64,000 bases of DNA from Limnoperna fortunei (taxonomy: Eukaryota > Mollusca > Bivalvia > Mytilida > Modiolidae). Position numbers and translations under genes: made by a program. The DNA is taken from contig OX104117.1 of the NCBI GenBank assembly GCA_944474755.1, positions 65,835,522 to 65,899,521 of the forward strand. Direction: 5' to 3'. Of this stretch, positions 44,975 to 60,000 are shown piece by piece (position 1 is the stretch's first letter; every line of letters starts with the position of its first letter). Under the pieces are notes generated by a model that ran no database searches, was not told the DNA's origin, and was given only the letters and a program-made list of their open reading frames with translations.

Positions 44975-45073
44975 ATGGCCGTTGATAAAACGAAGAGAGT
45001 TGGAAGGTGGTATTTTGGAGGAGTTGCAAGTGCAATGGCAGCTTGCTGTACACATCCACTTGATTTAATGAAG
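44975..45073 (+). CDS. SLC25A10: SLC25A10 exon 1
   Basis: ATG at 44975 begins MAVDKTKRVGRWYFGGVASA and ends HPLDLMK before GTATAC, phase 0. An in-frame upstream ATG at 44918 exists, but the family protein starts a few residues before RWYFGG, which favours this start. Confidence 0.93.
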
Positions 45074-48000
45074 GTATACAAGTTTAATTGGTATTGTAAC
45101 ATTTCAAATTCTTGTTGACATACAAACAAAATGTGTAAGAAGAAAACTGACATAAATATTGACTTATGTTCTTCCTTATAATTTGTTGTACACATATCTG
45201 CCGCAAGCACAGATTTATGCAAAAACTCATTTTCATCCATTTAAAAAAATTAATTGACAACTTTGTTAACTCTTAAAGCATTGACGATTTCAAAATCCCA
45301 AACTCTTGCATACAAGATTCGCCGAGAACAAGGCGTTGGGGGTAAGAGATATTGCTGTGATGTAATTGTTAATTAAATATGCCTTGTTTATTCGTTAATT
45401 GCTTATTTATTACCTGACACTTTATGATGATGAAAGGTAAAAATGAAAGACCAATAAAAAACTGACATAATAATCTGCAAAAATGTAAATTTTGATAATT
45501 ATTTTTATACGAAAATTAGATTTTAAAAACAGGTATGTTATCAAAAAACTATTGGGGTCAGGATAATTTTTTTTATAGAATAAAATGCCAATAAATGAGT
45601 TTACAGTGTGTATTCACTCGTTTGGTAACTAGTCTTACATGTCTCATTGTGAAATATTGACCCCAGAAAAATAATAAATTTCTCTTTATTATATAACAAC
45701 TGACCGGGTGTTATATTTGAAAGTGAAGCTTGCGTAAATGAAAAATATTGCACCAGGGGACCATGTTAACCTAGGAACTAACATAAATTTAAAAGGCTAA
45801 ACGAAATTTTGAAATATTTTATAATAATACAATAAAAAATAATTCAGTTTTAATTAAGCAGCAGATTGTATAGTTTAAAAAAAAACAAAAAATTTTATTA
45901 TTTCATAAATTGTTTTGCAAATATACGGGTCTTTGTCTAAAAAAATTTTTCTTTTTGTTTATGTTTTAAAAATTCTGAAATATTAATTTCTTAACAATGT
46001 TTTTGCACATGAATGTTATCTTTTCGTTTTTTGGAATATGGGTTATTGGAATTCTTTTGAAACAATTTTCATTACGGTAAAAATAATTAAATGGAAATTG
46101 TAATTTGTCGGTATTTTTTCTTTAATATTCCGACGATGCTCCACGGAAAGACACATTAACTGTCGGCCTTACCCCCCCCAACAAAACCACGTGACTATGG
46201 GATTTCGAAAAGGCCAATAGCCATTTTCAAGACAACCATCCACTCCTGCTTTTAATTTACATGTGCCCTAGCACTCATAGTATCAATGCCAATCATATGA
46301 TATATCCATACAGATACAGGTCTGTCATGAAGTTTTTTTTTTTTTTTTTTTTTTTGCTTTTTTTCAAAATCTAAAATATTTCTGATTTCTTTATCTATTC
46401 ACACTTTCTTCAATTAACCTTTTTAAAATCACAGTCACATTGTTCTGTGGTGGTGGGGTAAAATTGGCAGTCTTTCCATAGATCATCGTCTAAGGTCCAA
46501 GAAAAATATACAAATAACTTTTGTAATTAAACATGTTAAAACTGTTTCAAAAGATTTGCAGTTACATATATTCCAAATGTCAAATTAATATAAACTGACA
46601 TTCATGTGCATAAACATATTGTTAAGAACTAAATTTCCAGAATTTGAAATTAACGAAAAGTATGTTGTAAGAAGAGGGGTAATGTTGTAAAATTGGGGTG
46701 TTCCCGGAATGCCAACATTTTTAAAATCACATAATTAAGTTTTGTTGTTTTAGCGGTTACAAAGGGGTACAACAAGGGGTGTAGGTATAATCATAGGTAA
46801 AATAACCCTTTTTTACAGAAAATGGTTAATTTTAAAATTGGACAAAATACATGTATTTAGAAGTTATTAATGAAAAATAAATAAATAAATAAATTAATTA
46901 ATTAATATTTTAATAAATACCCCCACTGAATACTTTTAGCATCATACAAAGTTAATCATGGCTATGGCACAGTTGAACTTTAAGTACATACCCAACAGAC
47001 TAGGAGGCTACAATTTAGCCTTCAATGGTTATCTTTTCCGGGTAAAGACTACCCATGGTGAAAGAACGTACTGGAAATGTACAATACCAGCATGCCCAGC
47101 GACTATAAACACTAAGAATGACACTATTACGGGACTATGTTGTTACCCAATGGATTGATAACGACCGCACTCTATGGAATCATTTCAACACCGAGGGACC
47201 CCGCACCACCAACCGACTAGAAGCCTGGCATGGTAAACTAAAAAGGAAAGTCCAGCACAGTCATCCGAATATCTACACCATCATCCAGATTTTCAAAGAC
47301 ATCGACGCAGTCAACGAGATACCCGTATTCAACTTCAGGCCGGCGGAACCCAAAGACCCAGACCCAAGAAGTACCGAACCATCGACAACTACACCAGCAC
47401 ATTGAAGGACAGACTCGCCAACAACACCAACGACCTCATGGAATATGTGGATGCCGTGTCACAGCTACTACATCTTGGATAACAACTAAATAGACTTTAC
47501 GTGAAATTTTATTTTTATTTTGTTATATTTTGCTATAATGAAAGTGTTTATAATGTTAAAATAAAATAATGTCGTATATGGAGTTATAATATTTTTAATA
47601 ATATACAATATTATTATACAAATACTATCACTCAATATATACCAGTACAATACGGTATTACACAATTTTACCTTTACAGTCAATTAATTACCCTGTATGG
47701 GGTACCCCTTAATCCTCACTAATGAGAGCCTACAATGTTCTTTGATCTTTCAAAATGTTGGCATTCCAGCATGAAACAATTAAATTTTGTATTTTTTTAT
47801 GCTAATCTTTATAAACTGTTAATGACATTTATCTACTGTAAATGAATATTTTGTTTTTTTTAGTGTATTTTTATATATTCATTATGTAAAATTTCATTCA
47901 AGTTTTAATGTGTTTTTATTGGGAGTTTATTTACTTATCAGGTAATAAATAAACAATTAACAAATAAACAAGACATTTCCAATGTTCAATTAAATTAAAT

Positions 48001-51000
48001 GGATTCCAAAATCATCGATCAGTAAAGAACTGGAGATGGTTTCTACTGTTCTGTAGGCCTGCCCACCATATGACATGTGTGTTGCATTTTTTTATTGACT
48101 ACATTCTAATTATTTAAATGAAACATACAGTCTTAACACAAAAAAATGGTAAAAATGATTTAAATGCTATCCATGAAGAAACAAATCAGATATGAATTTT
48201 AGAAGAAATTCTATGAAACATAAATGAAGCAGCTGGTAGCCATATGTGTATGCAAAGGGTCTGTATCATACTAAGCCAACCAACCTTCAAAACAGAAAGT
48301 ACATGTTATAGGAAGTTTGCTTTGTTTAAAAGAATAACGGTATAATGATATGATCAATAACAAAAATAGTAAAGGCTAGTCTCTCTTTTGTCACTAGCAA
48401 CCTTTATTTTGTCCTAGGAACCATATTATAAAAACTATTGGTCAACTAGATCAAAATGTAGACAATAACTCTGCTGTCTACAGGCACATGATAAAAAATG
48501 ATGACAAAACTGCCACTTCCTGCTATTCTGGAATTGTTTGGGGAATTTTTCATCAAATTTTATAGAATATACAGTAGTATCTATTTGTGGAATCTATTTT
48601 TCTTCCATCAAAATTGTAAACTATTCCCCATGCATTGCAAGCTAGGTCTGCTATTTCAAACATCAGCAATTTTTATTAGCTGTTAATCTTTGTCAAATTG
48701 ACATTGTTTGCAAGTCACCTGCTATGGTTGCCTTAAACATTGTTTTAGATTGATTATTACCAGGTACAATTGTTTTGAACACTGTTTTATTGAATATTGG
48801 TTTAAATTCTTTATTACCTGCTATGGTTGTGCCAAGGTACAATTATCTATTACTGAGCATAAAAGCTATTTAATATTTCATATTTTATTATCTCACCTGA
48901 CCCAAAGGTTCATGTGAGCTCTTGCCATCACTTGGCGTCTGTCGTCGTCGTCGTTAACTTTTCTTTAAAAATCTTCTCCTAATTGCTTTGAAACTTTGCA
49001 CACATCATCAGTAATATGTCCTCTACCAAGTTTGCACAAATCATGGCCTCAGACCAACCAAAATAGAACATGGGGTCAAAATATAGTTTTTGGCCTATAG
49101 TTTAAAAAGTGTAACAGATACAGGAAACCGACCAGACTTTCCTTCTTCAGCATCAAAATCTCTACAAAACACTCCATTGGGTCAAAGTTGTATGACGACT
49201 CCTTGTAATAGTTATTGCCCTTTAATTGTCAAAATTGATGATTTTTGCCATTTTTACCTCAAAATCTTGAAAATTATTAGAACTAGAGAAAAAGTTAGCA
49301 TTGCTTAATTGTTCTGCTCTATGAGAGCTACAAAAATGGCTTAGGGTCAAGATTGTCTGATTAACCGTTTAAGAGTTATTCCCCATAACTTTTTTTTTTA
49401 ATCAGTTTTAATTGATTTTTTAAAATCTTCTCCTCTGAAACCACTGAAAGTACTGCTTTGAAACTTTGTACACATAATCCGTCAAATGTCCTCAACCAAA
49501 TTTGCACCAACCATGGCCGCAGATTAACCAACATGACCGCCATGGCTAAAAATAGAATGGGGGGGGGCGTCAAAATACAGTTTTTGGCTTATAGTTCAAA
49601 AAGTATACAGCAACACATACAACAAAACCAAACAGACATGCCTTCATTGGCATCGAAAGCTCTAAGAAACACTCCATTGGGTCGATGTTGTATGATGACT
49701 CCTTATAGGAGTTATTGTCCTTTAATTGTCAAAATTGGTTATTTTTGACATTTTTGCCTCAAAATCTTGAAAATTATTAGAACTAGAGAAAAGTAAGCAT
49801 TGCTTAATTGTTCTGCTCTATGAGGGCTACAAAAATGACTTAGGGTCAAGATTGTCTGATGAACCGTTTAGGAATTATTCTCCTTGAACATTTTTTTAAT
49901 CAATTTTAATTGATTTTAAAAAATCTTCTCCTCTTTAACGAATGAAAGGACTGCTTTGAAACATTGCACACATCATATTTAGGATGTCCTCTACCAAAAT
50001 TGTGCAAATCATGACAGCTGACTACCTACATAGCTACGATGGCTTAAAATAAAAAAGGGGGGGGGTTAAAAAAGTATAACAGATACAGCATATTTGAAGT
50101 GAACCTCCCTTCTCCCTCTAAGCATCAAAAGCTCCTCCTTATAGGAGTTATTTCCCTTAAAATGTCAAAATTAATGACTTTTGCAGAAGTGTTGGGCAAT
50201 TCCTTACAGGAAAGAAAAGCTGGATAAAAAGGGGTTGTTTGGTTTCAGGTTCAGGTGAGCGATACAGGCTCCTGGGAGCCTCTAGTTTTTGAATTAGTCA
50301 TTCCTCATTCAGGATGCCCCATCCTGGTACATAGTCCTGTCGGTGTCTTTAACCTATGCCAACATTTAAAAAATTTCTAATCAAGGAATGCCAACATGCA
50401 AAGTACAATAGATGTTTTGATAGAAATTAAACAATTAATTATAGGTGTATCACAAGCAAAATTATTGTATGAGTTAATGAGAATTCTCAATTATTATTAA
50501 ATTTCAATTACACAAAGTGACACTTTTCACTAGAAATTTCAATATATATTGTATCTCTTATTTTGTGAATTTTAACAAAATTATGTATAAGTATACTGTT
50601 TTTATATCTAATCTTTAATTAAGCTAGCAAAAATTTAAAAGACAATTATATGATATAATAAATTTAAAAATATTATTATTATTATTTTTACAAAACAGAA
50701 CAAAACCTTGAAACGGATTTTACCTATATACACCTGTAACACTAATTAACGAATTGTTTATAGAAGGGGTTCAAATGTTTATACAACAATTCAATGTATG
50801 CCAACATTTTTTTCTTACCTTTTTAAACCAAAAATAAAAATGTTGGCATAGGTTGAATGAACCGTCCTGTCCTGTCAGCCATTAGAAGCCAGTCCACACG
50901 GTCTTTATTGAAAACAAGTTGTGTCTGTCTCACATTCTATACAATTTTAGCAAAATTTAAATTTAACGAGTTTTGATATAGGTAGCTATGTTAACTTTTA

Positions 51001-54000
51001 CTCTGATATTTTACAGAAGTTTGTTATGAAAAATCTAGACTTGAATTTTTCAGTGAAGACAGAACTGATTTATGATGGTCAGGAAATAAGTCTATGCTTG
51101 CAAAGTTCTTAATTTTTTACTGAAAAGTATTTTTATTGTTAATGCAGGTTCATCTACAAACACAGCAGACAAAAATTAAAGTAACTGTCTTGATAGGACG
51201 TCTTTACAAGAGTGATGGAATTATGGGATTTTACAATGGCATATCAGCTTCACTTACCAGACAGGTAAAGTTTTATCTAGTAAATCTGTTCACACAGATA
51301 GTTTTAAAAAGTAGTGGATTCATTAAAAATGTACAGATTATATTTCTAGACTATAAAACTCAAGTCAGAACCCATTTGATTTCAGCTGAAGAAGTGAATC
51401 TTTGGAATTTGTCTAAAAGCAAAGCTTCTAAAAACCAATGAAAATCCCTAAGGAATTTTTGTGTTTAAAGGGTACTGGCACAGAGATTAGAGGGATTTTG
51501 AATAGTGTACATGTACTTGGAACCTTGTGATATTGTATAGTAAATTTAAAGATACCTGTCAGTTAAAATCTACAAAGTTGTGATGAATTAAATACAAATG
51601 ATGTCAATATCCTATTTTCTAATTTCTACGGAGTACATCTAAGTAATACAACAGCCATGAAAACAACATTTATGACATTTTATTAAATTGATGGAGATTT
51701 GATACAGTTTATCTTTCAGTCATGCAGAAATATCACAAACAGAAAACTATCTATCTCTGCAATTTACTTTTTTGGCTGGATTTCACAGAGTGAAAATCCA
51801 GGTATTAAAATGGTGAATGTTGGGCGGCATGCTGGTGGGAAAAAAAATTTCATAACAGTTTTTTCAACAACTCCTAATCACATTCTCTTGAAATTTGGTA
51901 TGCAGCATCAGCATGGCCTCCCATAACATGGGATTCAATTTTAGGTCTGTCGCTCACCTACTTCCTATTTAACGAAATCCGGCCATTTCAGTCTTTGATA
52001 GATTTTTGTTGTATATTTCACAGCTGACCTATTCTATGACAAGATTTGGTATCTATGAAACTGTAAAGAAGGGCTTGACAACAGATGGAGCTGTCATGCC
52101 CCTTTACCAGAAAGTAGGTTTAGCTGCATTTGCTGGGGCAACAGGAGGGTTTGTTGGAACACCCCCTGATCTAGTCAATGTTAGGTAAGTAAGAACTTTG
52201 GCAGTGTATACTTGGGCAATAGGATAATTTTGTTGGAACACCTCCTGATGTAGTAAATGTTTAGTAAGAGGTTTGGCTGTGTGTAACAGGAAGGTTTGTT
52301 GAAACACCTCCTGATCTAGTCAGTGTTCTGTTAGTAAGATGTTTGGCTTTGTGTACCTTGCCAACAAGAGGGTTTGTTGGAACACCTCCTCTAGTCAATG
52401 ATCCATAAGAAATATGTTTAAGAGTATTTGCTGGGACAACAAAATGGTTTATTGAAACACCTTCTGATCATAATTTGATTAGTATGAATTTTCCAGAAAA
52501 AGTTGCTGTTTGAAATTCATTTTTAGCACACCTGGCCAAAGGCCATGTTAGCTTATGCCATCGCTATGCATCCTTCGTCGTCTGTTGTCTGTTAACAATT
52601 TCAAGAATCTTCTTCTCTGAAACCAATGCACCAATTTGACTTAAACTTTGCAAGAATGATATATGGCATGTTGGCAACAAAGGTTCCTAATTTTGAATGG
52701 ATCCAATAAAAAACATAGATCATATGGTAAAATCACTTAAAATGGCTTATAACTCGAAAACTATAAAAGATAGAAAAAGTCTCCATTGGAACATAGATGT
52801 CTGATGACCTCTTTTAGGGGTTTTGCCCCATGAAAGGTCAAAAATCAAGTTTTTTGCTCATTAAATTTCAAAAATTTCCTCCTCTGAAACCACTGAACCA
52901 ATAAATATTTGCTTTAAACTTTGCAAGAATGATATATGGCATGTTGGCACCAAACGATCCCCATTTTGAATGGATCCAATAAAAAACATGGCCACTGTTA
53001 CTAAAAATAGAACATGGTAAAATCACTTAAAAACTATTAACAGATAGGAAACACCTGATGGATCTTAGGCTCTTCAGAATCAAAAGTTTTACAAAAGTCT
53101 CCATTAGGTCTAAGTTGTCAGATGATTCCTTTTAGGGGTTATGTCCCTTAAAAGTAAAAAAATCATGTTTTTAGCTCACCTGACCCAAAGGGTCATGTGA
53201 GCTATTGTTATCACTTTGCGTCTGTCTGTGTCATCATCGTTGTCGGCGTCTGTAAACTTTTTACATTTTAATCTTCTTCTCTGAACCACTTGGCCAATTG
53301 AAACCAAACTTGGCCATAATGTTCATTGGATGGACCTTTACAAAGTTTGTGTTTTTTATTTGGATTTGGTAAACCAATATGGCCGCCAAGACTTAGTTTA
53401 ACATAGGACCCTATGGGAAAAAAGTTTAAAAGGTCTTCTTCTCTGAAACTGTTTAGCCAATCAAAACAAAACTTACTATCAAAATTTTTTGGATGGTCCT
53501 CTATAAAGTTTGTCTTTTTTATGGCAATTGGAAATTTAAAATGGCCACCACCGCAGGACTTATAAGATTAACATAGGACCCTATGGGAAAAAGTTTTAAA
53601 AGGCTTCTTCTCTGAAACCGGTTAATCAATGGAAACAAAAACTTACTAGCAATATTGTTTGGATGGTCCTCTATAAAGTTTGTGTTTTTTATGGCAATTA
53701 GAAATTCAAAATGGCCACCACCACAGGACTTAGTTTAACATTGAACTCTATGGGAAAAAGTTTAAAACGCTTCTTCTCTGAAACCGGTTAACCAATGAAA
53801 ACTAAACTTACTAGCAATATTGTTTGGATGGTCCTTTTTAAAGTTTGTGTTTTTTATGCCAATAGGAAAATCAAAATGGCCACCAATGCAGGACCTTGTT
53901 TAACATTGGACCCTATGGGAAAAAAGTTAAAAATGGCTTCTTCTCTGAAACCGGTTAATCAATGGAAACAAAAACTTACTAGCAATATTGTTTGGATGGT

Positions 54001-57000
54001 CCTCTATAAAGTTTGTGTTTTTTATGGCAATTAGAAATTCAAAATTGCCACCACCACAGGACTTAGTTTAACATTGAACTCTATGGGAAAAAGTTTAAAA
54101 CGCTTCTTCTCTGAAACCGGTTAACCAATGAAAACTAAACTTACTAGCAATATTGTTTGGATGGTCCTTTTTAAAGTTTGTGTTTTTTATGCCAATAGGA
54201 AAATCAAAATGGCCACCAATGCAGGACCTTGTTTAACATTGGACCCTATGGGAAAAAAGTTAAAAATGGCTTCTTCTCTGAAACCGGTTAATCAATGGAA
54301 ACAAAAACTTACTAGCAATAATATTGTTTGGATGGTCCTCTATAAAGTTTGTGTTTTTTATGGCAATTGGAAATTCAAAATGGCCGCCACCGCAGGACTT
54401 AGTTTAACATTGGACTCTATGGGAAAAAGTTTAAAACGCTTCTTCTCTGAAACCAGTTAACCAATGTAAATAAAACTTACCAGCAATATTGTTTGGATGG
54501 TCCTCTATACAGTTTATGTTTTTTATGACAATTGGAAATTCAAAATGGCCACCAACGCAGGATGTAGTTTAACATAGGACCCTATGGGAAAAAATTTTAA
54601 AAGGCTTCTTCTCTGAAACCGGTTAACCAATCGAAACAAAACTTACTAGCAATATTGTTTGGATGGTCCTCTATAAAGTTCATGTTATTTATCCCAACCG
54701 GAAATTCAAAATGGCCACCACCGCAGGACTTGGTTTAACATTGGACCCTATGGGAAAAAGGTTAAAAAAGACTTCTTCTCTGAAACTGTTTAACCAATGG
54801 AAACAAAACTTACTACCAATATTATTGTGGATAGTTATTTATAAAGTTTGTGTTTTTTATGCCAATTGGAAAATCAAAATGGCCACCACAGCATGACTTA
54901 GTTTAACATAGGACCCTTCGGGAACAATTTTAAAAGGCTTCTTCTATAAAACCGGTTAACCAATGGAAACAAAACTTACTAGCAATATTGTTTGGATGGT
55001 CCTCTTTGAAGTTTATGTTTTTTATGCCAATAGGAAAATCAAAATTGCCATAGGACCCTATTAGGTTTCTTTTCTGAAACTGATTAACCAATGGAAACAA
55101 AATTTACTGACAATATTGTTTGGATGGTCTTCTTTAAAGTTATGTTTTTTATTGCCAATAGGAAATTCAAAATGGCCATAGGACCCTATGAGCAAATAAT
55201 AAAAGATCTTCAAGATCTTCTCTATACAACCAGTTAACCAATGGAAACAAAACTTTCTAGTAATATTGTTTGGAAGGTCCTATTTAATATTACAGGACTT
55301 ACTTTAACATCAGGGAAATGCCATCTTCATTGCCTATAAAATCAGGTGAGCGACACAGGCTCTTAAGAGCCTCTGGTTTAATGTGTTTGCCCTTTAGAAT
55401 GAAAACTGTTGCAGATAGAGAAAGGTTGTTGCTTGCCGAAATGTTCAGTCTAAGAAGTTCTACAAAAGTCTCTATTGGACCATAGTTGTCAGATGACCGC
55501 TTTTAAGGGTTTTGTCCCTTTAAAGGTCAAAAATCGTGTTTTTTGCTTATTGAATTTCAAACATCTTCTCCTCTGAAACCACATAACCAATTTGACTTAA
55601 ACTTTTAAAGAATGACATTTGGCATGTTGGCAACAAACCGTCATCATTTTGAATGGATTCAATAAAAAACATGGCCACTGTTGCTAAAAATAGAACATAT
55701 GGTAATGTCACTTAAAATGGCTTATAACTAAAAAACTATAACAGAAAAAATCTGATCTACCTTAGATTCATCAGAATCAAAAGTTCTACAATAGCCTCTA
55801 TTTATGCCAGTATAATAACTGTAAGTTACAGTTAGTTTAAGATCAGGGAAATGCCATCTTCTTTGCCTAGTATATAAATCAGGTGACCGATACAGGCTCT
55901 TGAGATCCTCTTGTGTTTTTTACTCACCTGTGTGGAGTCAAAACTGTTAATCATATTGCCTGTGTTTTACACAGTTCCTCCTATATTTACTGGAAGGATT
56001 TCTAACATAGTCAAAATCCTCGTAATAACTTCAGATCTGCACCTGACATTAACATTAACTTGTAAAGAAGTTTTATTGACACAAAACATTTCAGAATTTT
56101 ATTAATAAATGCTAATATTGAAAATAAAAGGGTTGTAGCACTCATTTTCGCCAACTCCTCTTAAATTGTTTGCAAGACTTTAAACTAAACTAGCAGAAAT
56201 GTTCAATCTATTGTTGATATTGAGCTATTTTTTATTTGCTGTGAAATATTTATTAGACATGGAAGACGCATCAGAGTTTGATAATTGATGTAGATTTTGT
56301 GCAATTCATTGGTTTTTACACCTCACAAAACTTGTCATTTATTGAAGTCTAATCAGACTTAGAAGTTCTTATTTTTATTGCATGTTTGTATGTATGTATA
56401 CAATCATGCACCTTTAAATAAGTTATAAGGATTGCAATTATAAAATAAACTGGGTATTACAAAATATCTTAACATAGACTTGGTATTACAAAATATCTTA
56501 ACATAAACTGGGTACTACAAAATATCTTAACATAGACTGGATATTACAAAATATCTTAACATAGACTGGATATTACAAAATATCTTAACATAGACTGGGT
56601 ATTACAAAATATCTTAACATAGACTGGGTATTACAAAATATCTTAACATAGACTGGGTATTACAAAATATCTTAACATAGACTGGATATTACAAAATATC
56701 TTAACATAGACTGGGTATTACAAAATATCTTAACATAGACTGGGTATTACAAAATATCTTAACATAGACTGGATATTACAAAATATCTTAACATAGACTG
56801 GGTATTACAAAATATCTTAACATAGACTGGATATTACAAAATATCTTAACATAGACTGGGTATTACAAAATATCTTAACATAAACTGGGTACTGTGAAGA
56901 GTTCTTGTGTTTTATTAAATTTTGTCAGCTGTAGTATTTACTACAAGATTGATTGCATTTCTAAAAAAAATGCATTTTTATTTATATCTACAGAAAATCT

Positions 57001-60000
57001 TTCTAATTAACCAGTGTCAGGTAAGTAATGAACAGTACAGTCTGTGGACATTCTGTGACCTAAAAAAGAATAAATTGAAATATGACAATGACACAATGTG
57101 TGTTCTGACTGTGACAATGACACAATGTGTGTTCTAACTGTGACAATGACACAATGGATGTTTTGACTGTGACAATGACACAATTTGTATTCTAACTGTG
57201 ACAATGACACAATGTGTGTTCTGACTGTGACAATGACACAATGTGTTTTAACTGTGACAATGACACAATGTGTGTTCTGACTGACAATGACACAATGTGT
57301 CTTCTCACTGTGACAATGACACAATGTGTGTTCTAACTGTGACAATGACACAATGTGTATTGTAACTGTGACAATGACACCATGTGTCTTCTGACTGTGA
57401 CAATGACACAATGTGTTTTAACTGTGACAATGACACAATGTGTGTTCTGACTGTGACAATGACACAATGTGTGTTCTGACTGTGACAATGACACAATTTG
57501 TATTCTAACTGTGACAATGACACAATGTGTGTTCTTACTGTGCCAATGACACAATGTGTGTTCTTACTGTGACAATGACACAATTTGTATTTTAACTGTG
57601 ACAATGACACAATGTGTATTCTGACTGTGACAATGACACAATGTGTCTTCTGACTGTGACAATGACACAATGTGTTTTAACTGTGACAATGACACAATGT
57701 GTGTTCTAACTGTGACAATGACACAATGTGTGTTCTGACTGTGACAATGACACAATGTTTGTTCTAACTGTGACAATGACACAATGTGTGTTCTAACTGT
57801 GACAATGACACAATGTGTGTTCTGACTGTGACAATGACACAATATGTGTTCTGACTGTGACAATGACACAATTTGTATTCTAACTGTGACAATGACACAA
57901 TGTGTCTTCTGACTTTGACAATGACACAATGTGTCTTCTCACTGTGACAATGACACAATGTGTGTTCTAACTGTGACAATGACACAATGTGTCTTCTCAC
58001 TGTGACAATGACACAATGTGTGTTCTTACTGTGACAATGACACAATGTGTATTGTAACTGTGACAATGACACAATGTTTCTTCTGACTGTGACAATGATA
58101 CAATGTGTTTTAACTGTGACAATGACACAATGTGTGTTCTGACTGTGACAATGACACAGTGTGTGTTCTAACTGTGACAATGACACAATGTGTATTCTGA
58201 CTGTGACAATGACACAATGTGTGTTCTTACTGTGACAATGACACAATGTGTCTTCTGACTGTGACAATGACACAATGTGTCTTCTGACTGTGACAATGAC
58301 ACAATGTGTTTTAACTGTGACAATGACACAATGTGTGTTCTAACTGTGACAATGACACAATGTGTGTTCTGACTGTGACAATGACACAATGTTTGTTCTA
58401 ACTGTGACAAAGACACAATCATATACAACTGTTAGCGACATCACGTGACTTGTGTGACATATTTTTGTCAGCCATATTGGATTTCCGACTCAAAAGAAAA
58501 GCAATGGGACGATTTAAAAAATCGCCGATATCTTGTTAAATAAATAAAATATATATTTTTTGCACATTGTTCCCAGTTCTACAGTCTTTTATCTTTCGAA
58601 TGATATAAATTTTATCAGTTTAAATTACTTGCAAAATACTTCCCAATTTGTTTGAAAAAAGCCTTATTTTCTGCCTTCTGGTTACATTGTTTCAATGCAA
58701 AATAGTCAATTATGCACCACTTCTGACGTAAATCGCACAAATACAGTTGGTATAAACTATGTTTTGCACATATATACAAATAGTAGACACATTTATGTTT
58801 TTAAATTTCACATTTTTAACACTTTAATTTCTGATCTTCATACTTCCCATTTCATTTGAAAATCTCTCATTTTACAATTTTTAACATGGCGGAGTTCAGA
58901 CCACGTGGTTCAGACAAGGACAGGGTTGTGTGGCATTTTTTATTGTCTAATTATATCTCAGAAATTTGTTACATGTTTAACATAGATGTTAATATTTTAA
59001 CATTTAAACAAAAAAAATCATTTAAGAGTATTTGACTTCCAAAATACTGTCATTAGAAAGAGTGGAACTAACTGCAATTGCATTGTCTCGAATGAAAATG
59101 TGGAAATGAACTTTGTGAAAATGTGAAATATTTATAAAGTATTTCTATACAAAATAATTACAAAAATATCCCCATTTTTGGTCACATTTTGCCCAGTCAT
59201 AAAGGTAGTCAAAATTCAAGTTTCGAGGAACAAGCTGTTCAATAAACATCCTGTACAGAGTATACAAGTTTATGACAGTACAAGCTTTATCAGGATGACA
59301 CAGCATGGGTTAAATTTAAATACATTAAAGGTGTTCTAAATAACAGATCTGTCAAAAGTGTTTATTAGGTAACCATAATTCATTAATAATTTAATTAAAT
59401 TATGAACTATAGGTAACAGTTTTTGAGTATATAACAATAATGATGCCACGGGGAAACAACAAAAATGAGGAACTCCATAAATGATAAAGATAAAAAAGTA
59501 TATATAAAAATGGAAAAAATTGTCAAATATTAATAAGATGATAAAAAAAAACATACAATAATTTTATTATTAATAATAGCAGTTTGATCTATTATAATTT
59601 TTTGCTGTTAAATGATGCACAACAGTCGTTAATTAAAAAACAGAGTTATCGAACCTAATTATGACAGTAATAGTTGCATATGGTGTGTTCTTACTGTTAC
59701 AATGACACAATGTGTGTTCTAACTGTGACAATGACACAATGTGTATTCTAACTGTGACAATAACACAATGTGTCTTCTGACTGTGACAATGACGCAATGT
59801 GTGTTCTAACTGTGACAATGACACAATGTGTATTCTGACTGTGACAATGACACAATGTGTTTTAACTGTGACAATGACACAATGTGTTTTAACTGTGACA
59901 ATGACACAATGTGTCTTCTGACTGTGACAATGACACAATGTGTATTCTGACTGTGACAATGACACAATGTGTGTTCAGACTGTGACAATGACACAATGTG

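Noticed and set aside
44918..44977. Upstream in-frame ATG at 44918 as carrier start
   Set aside because: It would add 19 residues not expected for the family, and the start at 44975 lies at the usual distance from RWYFGG.
53795..54896. Open frames of 77-110 codons between 53.8 and 54.9 kb
   Set aside because: They follow the 165-bp tandem units of a nonautonomous element.
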